Assembly: GCA_019359765.1 (NCBI GenBank)
Contig: JAHHGU010000057.1
Location: forward strand, 1 to 33,345
DNA from: Aphanothece sp. CMT-3BRIN-NPC111
GTDB taxonomy: Bacteria > Cyanobacteriota > Cyanobacteriia > Cyanobacteriales > JAHHGU01
Direction: 5' to 3'
DNA length: 33,345 nucleotides
Positions 26,763-33,345 of the stretch are shown piece by piece. A program made the position numbers and the translations under genes. Position 1 is the first letter of the stretch, and every line of letters starts with the position of its first letter. The notes beneath the pieces were generated by a model, which was not told the origin of the DNA, did no database searches, and saw only the letters and a program-made list of their open reading frames with translations.

Positions 26763-29351
26763 TCACCATTGTGGCTGCTGTGCCATCAATGCCTCCACTC
26801 CTACGCTATCCAATGGCTTAGAGAAATAGTATCCTTGCCCCTGTCCACCTTGAGAGTCCATCTCCTTGAGGCGTTCTCGTTGTTGAACTGTTTCCACCCC
26901 TTCTGCCACCACATAAATGCCTAAACTATGGGCGAGGTTGATCATCGTCTGAACAAGTTCTGAACTCTCGCCTCCATTACACAGCCTAGTGATGAAAGAG
27001 CGATCAATCTTCAAGGCGTCAAGTGGAAATTGATGTAGATAACTCAAAGATGAATAGCCTGTACCAAAGTCATCAATGTAGATCTGCACACCCAGCTTTC
27101 TTAGTTGCACGAGCATTGCCTCTGTCGCTTTGGTATCCTCCATGATTGAGCTTTCGGTAATCTCTAGCTTCAAAGTAGAAGGATTGATCCCAGCATCAAG
27201 GATAATTTCTTGAATTTGCTCCAGCAAATCTGCTTCTCTAAACTGTTTGCCAGAGATATTTACACTCATTGTTAAGGGCGGGTTTATATTAAAACTTTGC
27301 TGCCATATCCACAATTGGCGGCAAGCTTCACGGAGTACCCAGTAGCCGATGGGAACAATTAGCCCTGTTTCTTCTGCCACCGGAATGAAATCGTCGGGAG
27401 TTACCACACTGCCAGAAGGGTGGTGCCAACGTATAAGTGCCTCGAAACCTGTAATTTGACCAGAGGAGAGCGCCACAATTGGCTGGTAGTGAATCACAAA
27501 CTCCTGCCGCTCAATTGCTCGACGTAGATCGTTTTCTAACTGCAAGCGCGTCACGGCTTTAATATGCATTGATGGGTGGAATACCTCATAGCGTGCCTTG
27601 CCTTGCGCTTTGGCGGTATACATTGCTATGTCAGCATCCCTAAGCACATCTTCTGGTCTGTCATAACCTGTTGTACTAAGAGCAATACCGATGCTCCCAC
27701 TGGTGAAGACTTCCTGATCGCTCAGAGGAAAAGGCAATGCTAATTGTTTTTTAATTTTCTCAGCAATATCTTTGGCATCCTGAATTTCCTGAATATCATC
27801 CAGCAGAATCGCGAACTCGTCTCCTCCAAGACGTGCAACGGTATCTCCAGAACGCACGCAGGGTAACAACCTTTTGGCTAATGTAATTAGCAGTTGGTCT
27901 CCTTTCAGGTGACCAAGGCTATCATTAATGACCTTGAAGCGATCGAGGTCTAGAAATAACACAGCAAATAAATAATCTTGCCGCCGTTTAGCAATCTCAA
28001 CTGCATGTGCTAGTCGATCCATGAACAAGACTCGATTTGACAAGCCCGTCAGGGCATCGTGCAATGCATCATGAAGTAGTTGTGCCTCGGCTACCTTGCG
28101 ACCAGTAACGTCAGTTTGAGATCCAGCCATGCGGTAAACATTGGCATCAGAGTTTTTAAGAGCAATCCCCTGGCTGAGCATCCAACGGTATGTTCCATCT
28201 TTATGCAGCATTCGATATTCACTTTTGAAGTGAGAAGTAATTCCTTCAGCAAGGACAGAAAGTTCCACTTTGACTCGCTCAACCTCCTGAGGATGCACCC
28301 GATTGAACCATTCGTCTGAGCTATTACCAATCTCGTTCTCCTCAAAGCCAAGCATTGATTTCCAGCGAGGGGAATAATAAATTTCATGGGTTTTCACATT
28401 CCAGTCCCATAACCCGTCATTAGCAGCACGAGCAGCCAGTGCATATCGCTCCTCGCTTTCACGTAGCGCCTCTACCAGTTGCTGCAAGTTTTCCCGGTGC
28501 TGTTGCAACTCTTTCTCTTCATGCTTGCGTTGGGTAATATCAACTAGGTAACTTCTAATTAAACTAAGTTCAGGAATGTAGTACACAGATTGTTCAAAAA
28601 TAGCATTCCCCATTTCTATCTCTCGAACAAAAAATTGTTGCCTTTCATTCTGAACAGCATCGAGTACTCCTTCTAAGATTGAATGCTGTCGGTGAGCTTC
28701 TTGAAGATCTGGGAAGCTAATAATGGCTGCTGGATTAAGATAAGTGATTTTTCCCGTGAGATCGATTTCTATAATAGGGCTGGGTAACAGTTCAGGAAAA
28801 GAAGCAAGCCTCAGTAGGGCTGGATCATCTAATGGTTTAAATTCATTCTCCGATGAAACTAAGGTTTCAAATGGATCGAATATAGCCGCTGAGCTATCCA
28901 GTAAAGTACCAGTTTCGCAGTATTCAAAAAGAGCTGAATCTGATAATTCAAAATCTATTGCAAGATACCAAGCCTTAACCTTTCCCGCGAAGGAAATTAA
29001 ATCTTTATGCTTTAAAGTTTTAGAAAAGCAAAATTGCCCATTAACCGTTACGCCATTAGTACTTCTATTTCCTTGAAGATCGCCATCAATAAGTTGAAAT
29101 AAATAAGTATTTGTCTCAGTATCAAATATACGAAATAAAGTAGCGTGATGACGAGAAACATGCTGAGAATGAAGCACAATGGAAGTTTTAGAATCACGCC
29201 CTAGCGAATAAATATTTTTATCAAGATTAATACGGCGTTTTCCTTTAGTATCTTCTACCACCAAAACTATGCGTGTTTGTCGATCCTGGGAAGGCGTAGT
29301 TGACTGATTAGTAAGAGGCATAAAATTTAAGGAGCCTAATTTAACGACCAT
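26763..29351 (-). CDS. FHA-PAS-GGDEF-EAL signalling protein
   Basis: About 862 residues from ATG 29351; ATG 29321 (MPLTNQSTT) is also plausible and ribosome sites are weak. The N-terminal FHA domain (about 25-120, IYSLGRDSKTSIVLHSQHVS followed by RHHATLF) binds phosphothreonine. A PAS-like segment follows, then a PAS/PAC pair (DGLWDWNVKTHEIYYSPRW). The GGDEF domain keeps RLGGDEFAILLDD, and the EAL domain keeps FEALIRWHH, LEITES and DDFGTGYSSL, so both c-di-GMP synthesis and breakdown are possible. FHA at the front suggests control by Ser/Thr kinases such as the one at 3080-5137. Confidence 0.93.
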   Translation of the reverse strand: MVVKLGSLNFMPLTNQSTTPSQDRQTRIVLVVEDTKGKRRINLDKNIYSLGRDSKTSIVLHSQHVSRHHATLFRIFDTETNTYLFQLIDGDLQGNRSTNGVTVNGQFCFSKTLKHKDLISFAGKVKAWYLAIDFELSDSALFEYCETGTLLDSSAAIFDPFETLVSSENEFKPLDDPALLRLASFPELLPSPIIEIDLTGKITYLNPAAIISFPDLQEAHRQHSILEGVLDAVQNERQQFFVREIEMGNAIFEQSVYYIPELSLIRSYLVDITQRKHEEKELQQHRENLQQLVEALRESEERYALAARAANDGLWDWNVKTHEIYYSPRWKSMLGFEENEIGNSSDEWFNRVHPQEVERVKVELSVLAEGITSHFKSEYRMLHKDGTYRWMLSQGIALKNSDANVYRMAGSQTDVTGRKVAEAQLLHDALHDALTGLSNRVLFMDRLAHAVEIAKRRQDYLFAVLFLDLDRFKVINDSLGHLKGDQLLITLAKRLLPCVRSGDTVARLGGDEFAILLDDIQEIQDAKDIAEKIKKQLALPFPLSDQEVFTSGSIGIALSTTGYDRPEDVLRDADIAMYTAKAQGKARYEVFHPSMHIKAVTRLQLENDLRRAIERQEFVIHYQPIVALSSGQITGFEALIRWHHPSGSVVTPDDFIPVAEETGLIVPIGYWVLREACRQLWIWQQSFNINPPLTMSVNISGKQFREADLLEQIQEIILDAGINPSTLKLEITESSIMEDTKATEAMLVQLRKLGVQIYIDDFGTGYSSLSYLHQFPLDALKIDRSFITRLCNGGESSELVQTMINLAHSLGIYVVAEGVETVQQRERLKEMDSQGGQGQGYYFSKPLDSVGVEALMAQQPQW

Positions 29352-29711
29352 ATTAACTATTAGTAGTGACAATATATGCTATTTGGAAGTACCAGATGAT
29401 ACAAAACCTCGCATGAGCGGCGTTTTAAGGGAAAAACCTCAACTACTTAGTACCAAGCTAGAGTGGTGAATCTTTCTGCCCTCAATCTCTAGAAGTTACT
29501 AAAACTCTCAGAGACACAGGTGAAGGAAGCACTCTAGAGGCACAGGAAATAGATGTTTCGATTGGCGGTCAGAATAGGGGCTTCCGCGTCAAGCTGGTGG
29601 GAAGCGATCGCCCGCTATCCTCATAATCATTATTGTGTATATAAGTTAATAGGCAAAGCAACCGTAAATCTACTGTCTTAATAAAATTTGGCTTGCACCG
29701 CGCCAGATTCA

Positions 29712-29861
29712 TTAAGCCTCGCAACAATCGGATTGGGAGGTTTCGGCTTCGGATGCGGCAATCTCCTGAACTTCTCGCTGCAACTTATTTATAGCTTTAC
29801 GCTGTCGCTGAGTAATTTGCCAGGAACGATGCACAATAGTTAAAGGGCTGTGCAACGTCAC
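29712..29861 (-). CDS. Possible 49-residue small protein
   Basis: GTG 29861 to TAA 29712. The sequence VTLHSPLTIVHRSWQITQRQ is followed by RKAINKLQREVQEIAASEAE, a likely helix, and ends CCEA. A stop lies two codons upstream, fixing the start at GTG. No family recognised; it could be a gene remnant. Confidence 0.3.
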   Translation of the reverse strand: MTLHSPLTIVHRSWQITQRQRKAINKLQREVQEIAASEAETSQSDCCEA

Positions 29862-29871
29862 GGGTCATTCG

Positions 29872-29900
29872 ATTTTGGATTTTGGATTTTGGATTTTGGA
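29872..29900. repeat. Heptanucleotide tandem repeat GGATTTT x4
   Basis: Four copies of the GGATTTT unit. The flanking parts of 29352-30194 contain no other supported gene. Confidence 0.85.
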
Positions 29901-30194
29901 TTGTCCCCCAGACGGTGAGTCGGGGGCTTGAGACCTATGCGTGTTTTTGGTCATGAATAAAAAATTGTTACTGTTGCCCCCAACCCTGTGACCAGCCAGA
30001 TAACATAATGTCCCCTATTTGGGATAACCGTGAGCAAATCGGAACTTTTAGGACTTATGCAATTGGTTGCAGAGTTATCCGGTTTAAAAGATCAGGTGAA
30101 AGGGTAGAAGGGTAGGTTTTACTTTATCCTTACTGTTTACTGTGGCGGTGCGGAAGCCCTAGCTGAAAAATCTTTTTGTGTCTTAGTATGATTT

Positions 30195-30998
30195 GTGGCT
30201 GAAAAAATCTTCTGGTATAACGGCAGCTTGATTAAGACTGGGTTTCTAGAACTGGCTATTGACGATCCGGGGCTGCTTTATGGTGCCACAGTTTTTACAA
30301 CCATGCGAGTTTACCAGTCGTTAGATAGCCAGCTGACCAACTGGAGGGAACACTGCGATCGCCTCCAAAGAAGTTTACAAACTTTTGGCTGGCAGATGCC
30401 AGACTGGGAAAGGTTGCGCCAGGGTGCATTGGCGTTGATTGCCTTCTTTCCCGTTCTCAGAATCACCATATTTCCGGATGGGCGAGAGTGGATTACCGGG
30501 CGTTTTATACCTGCGGATTTAACTGAACGCCAGAAAATGGGGATTGCGGCGAAGCTTACAGATGCCCCTGAATTTCGCCGATCGCTACCAAATTATAAAA
30601 CGGGTAACTACTTGCCAGCTTGGATGGCATTGAGTCAAGCCCATTTAGCTGGGGCTAAAGAAGCGATTTTAGTCGATGCATTTGGTAACTGGCTAGAAAC
30701 CAGTACTGGTAATATTTGGGGCTGGCAAGAGGGCCGGTGGTGGACGCCGCCAAAGGAAGCGGGAATTTTGGCTGGGGTAGTGCGATCGCAATTAATCAGC
30801 TGGCTGAGGTATCACTATCAACCAGTAGGGGAGGCTCCTTGGGATGCCAGTTTTGTAAAGCGCTTGGAAGCGATCGCTTATACTAACAGCGTCGTGGAAG
30901 TGATTCCTATACGTGCCGTTCTTAACCAGCAAAGCACCATTACCTACGATCCCTTTCACTACGGCTTAGAGCAATTGTCCAGCCTCTTCCGGCGCTAG
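30195..30998 (+). CDS. pabC: Class IV aminotransferase, probable aminodeoxychorismate lyase (PabC)
   Basis: 267 residues from GTG 30195. FWYNGSLIKTGFLELAIDDP, LYGATVFTTMRVY and HCDRLQRSL match the fold type IV PLP-enzyme start of PabC and IlvE proteins; NYKTGNYLPAWMALSQA holds the PLP-binding Lys, and GNWLETSTGNIWG the conserved E-x-T-x-x-N. In folate synthesis PabC converts aminodeoxychorismate to p-aminobenzoate. Length fits PabC better than IlvE (about 300). D-amino acid aminotransferase activity cannot be excluded. Confidence 0.8.
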   Translation: MAEKIFWYNGSLIKTGFLELAIDDPGLLYGATVFTTMRVYQSLDSQLTNWREHCDRLQRSLQTFGWQMPDWERLRQGALALIAFFPVLRITIFPDGREWITGRFIPADLTERQKMGIAAKLTDAPEFRRSLPNYKTGNYLPAWMALSQAHLAGAKEAILVDAFGNWLETSTGNIWGWQEGRWWTPPKEAGILAGVVRSQLISWLRYHYQPVGEAPWDASFVKRLEAIAYTNSVVEVIPIRAVLNQQSTITYDPFHYGLEQLSSLFRR

Positions 30999-31191
30999 TA
31001 CTACAGCCAAACCCTGATTAGAGGAGATATTGCTAGGATCGGATGTAGTGGGGCTAGGGTTCCCTTCGACATATATTTAATGCTTCTTTGTGCCAACGAC
31101 GTCAACCGATTCTGAGAAAGGTTAACATAATTTAATATAAGAAGCATTCAAAGCGTCATCACATTCCTAGAACCTTAGGAGGAAATCGAGA

Positions 31192-33039
31192 GTGAATAAG
31201 CGGTGGAGAAACGCAGGGTTATATGCACTTCTAGCAATAGTTGTCATCGCCTTAGCAACCCAATTTTTAGAGAAACCAGCCGAGACTCAGAAGGCATTGA
31301 AGTATAGTGACTTCATTCAGGAAGTTCAAAAAGGCCGAATCGAGAGAGTTGAGCTTAGTGCTGATAGGTCTAAGGCGCGAGTCACAGACCCAGACAGGCC
31401 GACCAGCAAGATTGTGGTCAATCTGCCCAATAATGACCCAGATTTGATCAACATCCTGACAAAGAACAATGTAGATATCGCGGTTTTGCGTCAGAACGAG
31501 GAAAGCTTTTGGGTTCGAGCCTTAAGCAGCTTGTTTTTCCCACTTTTGATTCTGGTGGCATTGTTCTTTTTCGTGCGACGCGCCCAGAACGGCCCCGGCT
31601 CTCAGGCAATGAACTTTGGCAAGTCTAAAGCCAGAGTGCAAATGGAGCCGCAAACGCAAGTAACATTTGGTGATGTCGCTGGTATTGACCAGGCAAAGCT
31701 GGAACTAAACGAAGTTGTTGACTTCCTCAAAAATGCCGACCGCTTCACCGCCGTTGGTGCCAAAATTCCTAAAGGTGTTCTGTTGGTAGGACCCCCAGGA
31801 ACTGGGAAGACGCTGCTGGCTCGTGCTGTTGCTGGTGAGGCAGGTGTGCCCTTCTTCTCCATCTCTGGTTCCGAGTTTGTGGAAATGTTTGTCGGCGTTG
31901 GTGCCTCTCGCGTCCGGGACTTATTTGAACAAGCTAAATCCCATGCTCCCTGCATCGTCTTCATTGATGAAATTGACGCCGTAGGACGTCAGCGGGGTGC
32001 TGGTTTAGGCGGTGGCAACGATGAGCGGGAGCAAACCCTCAACCAGCTGCTGACTGAGATGGACGGCTTTGAAGGCAACACTGGTATCATCATCATTGCT
32101 GCCACGAACCGCCCAGATGTATTGGATGCGGCATTGCTGCGTCCAGGTCGATTTGACCGCCAAGTGGTGGTAGACCGCCCTGACTATGCTGGTCGTTTAG
32201 AGATTCTCAATGTCCATGCTCGTGGTAAGACCCTTGCTAAGGATGTGGATCTAGAAAAGATTGCCCGTCGTACTCCTGGTTTTACAGGTGCTGATCTATC
32301 CAATTTGCTCAACGAAGCGGCAATTTTGGCGGCGCGTCGTAATCTCACAGAAATCTCGATGGATGAGATCAATGATGCGATTGACCGGGTATTAGCTGGA
32401 CCGGAGAAGAAAGACCGGGTGATGAGCGAGAAGCGCAAAACTCTGGTGGCTTATCACGAAGCTGGTCACGCCCTGGTTGGTGCTTTGATGCCCGATTATG
32501 ACCCGGTGCAGAAGATCAGCATTATCCCTCGCGGTCGTGCTGGAGGTCTTACCTGGTTTACACCTAGTGAAGACCGGATGGATTCGGGTCTCTACAGCCG
32601 CTCTTATCTGCAAAATCAGATGGCAGTAGCTTTGGGCGGTCGCATTGCTGAAGAGATTATCTTTGGTGAAGAAGAGGTAACGACTGGTGCCTCGAATGAC
32701 TTGCAACAGGTGGCTCGTGTGGCGCGTCAGATGGTGATGCGGTTTGGGATGAGCGATCGCCTTGGACAAGTAGCACTAGGACGTCAACAAGGCAATATGT
32801 TCTTAGGTCGGGATATTGCCGCTGAGCGGGATTTCTCAGAAGAAACCGCTGCCACAATTGATGATGAAGTTCGCGGCCTGGTGGATCAAGCTTACCACCG
32901 CGCTAAAGCTGTGCTGGTTGGTAACAAGCACGTGCTAGAGCAACTGGCGGCTATGCTGATTGAAAAGGAAACCGTGGATGCCGAGGAACTGCAAGAGTTG
33001 CTGGCGAATAACGATGTCAAGATGGCTGCGATCGCCTAA
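31192..33039 (+). CDS. ftsH: FtsH ATP-dependent zinc metalloprotease
   Basis: 615 residues from GTG 31192, preceded by AGGAGG. Membrane helices at about 8-24 and 106-125 flank a luminal domain. The AAA+ part has Walker A GPPGTGKT, Walker B IVFIDEIDAVG, and the second region of homology (ATNRPDVLDAALLRPGRFD). The protease has HEAGH with the distal Asp in ASNDLQQ. Pore motif FVGVG present. Cyanobacterial FtsH hexamers degrade damaged photosystem II D1 and other membrane proteins. Which of the cyanobacterial paralogues this is I cannot say. Confidence 0.97.
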   Translation: MNKRWRNAGLYALLAIVVIALATQFLEKPAETQKALKYSDFIQEVQKGRIERVELSADRSKARVTDPDRPTSKIVVNLPNNDPDLINILTKNNVDIAVLRQNEESFWVRALSSLFFPLLILVALFFFVRRAQNGPGSQAMNFGKSKARVQMEPQTQVTFGDVAGIDQAKLELNEVVDFLKNADRFTAVGAKIPKGVLLVGPPGTGKTLLARAVAGEAGVPFFSISGSEFVEMFVGVGASRVRDLFEQAKSHAPCIVFIDEIDAVGRQRGAGLGGGNDEREQTLNQLLTEMDGFEGNTGIIIIAATNRPDVLDAALLRPGRFDRQVVVDRPDYAGRLEILNVHARGKTLAKDVDLEKIARRTPGFTGADLSNLLNEAAILAARRNLTEISMDEINDAIDRVLAGPEKKDRVMSEKRKTLVAYHEAGHALVGALMPDYDPVQKISIIPRGRAGGLTWFTPSEDRMDSGLYSRSYLQNQMAVALGGRIAEEIIFGEEEVTTGASNDLQQVARVARQMVMRFGMSDRLGQVALGRQQGNMFLGRDIAAERDFSEETAATIDDEVRGLVDQAYHRAKAVLVGNKHVLEQLAAMLIEKETVDAEELQELLANNDVKMAAIA

Positions 33040-33094
33040 ATAACACAAAAAGGCACTTAAGTAGGGTGAACCCTGCCCACCCTACTGACTCAAA

Positions 33095-33124
33095 GGGCAA
33101 CGCATCAGTGCGTTGCTCTTTTTC
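33095..33124 (+). terminator. Intrinsic terminator of ftsH
   Basis: GGGCAACGCA-TCAG-TGCGTTGCTC followed by TTTTTC, 55 bp after the stop. Classic stem and T-run. A preceding GTAGGGTG / CACCCTAC pair lies between it and the stop. Confidence 0.85.
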
Positions 33125-33159
33125 ATTAGACTTCCTGCGTGAATAGTAATTTTGAGTTT

Positions 33160-33203
33160 TTTTACCGCAGATGAATGCAGATGGACGCAGATTAACGCAG
33201 ATA
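33160..33203. repeat. Repeat of the CGCAGATGNACGCAGAT type
   Basis: ACCGCAGATGAATGCAGATG followed by GACGCAGATTAACGCAGAT, a decamer-like unit repeated four times, widespread in cyanobacterial intergenic DNA. No gene in the remaining 33204-33345. Confidence 0.7.
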
Positions 33204-33345
33204 ATTGGGGGATCTCATACCATTTCTCTTTAATCATGCTCTTTATTTATACCAAGTTGCGGTCAAAAGTAGTAGACTTGCAAGAGTTGAGAGCTATTGA
33301 GAGAAGTGAGCTTCAGCAGTCAGGCTTTCAATGGCGCGACGCAGA

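Overview
The window looks like chromosome of a filamentous cyanobacterium. HIP1 octamers (GCGATCGC) are frequent, heptanucleotide tandem repeats occur at three sites, and the genes include a WD40 Ser/Thr kinase, a FHA-PAS-GGDEF-EAL protein, a type 2 lanthipeptide locus and FtsH. All functional statements rest on reading the sequence; no search or folding program was run.

Layout. 1-2.85 kb: a small membrane protein, a HicB/HicA pair and a TnpB element abutting hicA. 3.08-5.14 kb: a kinase with seven near-identical WD40 repeats. 5.25-6.03 kb: decayed toxin-antitoxin genes (hicB with an in-frame stop, vapC with a frameshift, intact vapB). 6.28-10.82 kb, minus strand: one apparent operon running promoter (10818-10790), 66-aa protein, five structured RNAs, a ribosomal protein bL12 homologue, a sixth structured RNA, a Ro60/Rsr-type TROVE-VWA protein and, beyond a MITE, a second VWA protein. 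10.87-13.70 kb, minus strand: 32 tRNA genes or tRNA-like genes with a leader and promoter near 14.17 kb. 14.43-16.14 kb: a conserved hypothetical protein, an HNH endonuclease, transposon relics and a ribbon-helix-helix regulator. 18.1-19.1 kb: HTH-TPR protein. 19.4-26.1 kb, minus strand: lanthipeptide locus (precursor, LanM, HlyD-like protein, C39-peptidase ABC exporter). 26.8-29.4 kb: cyclic-di-GMP protein. 30.2-33.0 kb: PabC-like enzyme and FtsH.

The most unusual part is the Ro operon. Its six RNAs share one stem architecture resembling bacterial Y RNA: a lower stem with compensatory base changes, an internal loop with CCCTnAC opposite GACTTG, an upper stem, and a conserved TACAyAC strand. 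Each carries a different cargo in place of the terminal loop. Copy 2 carries a tRNA-like domain in normal order. Copies 3, 4 and 6 carry circularly permuted tRNA-like domains opened at three different places (D-loop, D/anticodon junction, anticodon loop). Copy 5 carries what looks like 23S rRNA helix 69-71 opened at the H69 loop. Copy 1 may resemble the 16S 960-980 region, but only weakly. With a Ro protein and a bL12 paralogue in the same operon, this suggests a Ro ribonucleoprotein family that presents tRNA and rRNA decoys or tethers.

The Ro operon and the tRNA array share the same promoter design with paired ATACTAC heptamers, and a related site precedes the ribbon-helix-helix gene. The three may form one regulon.
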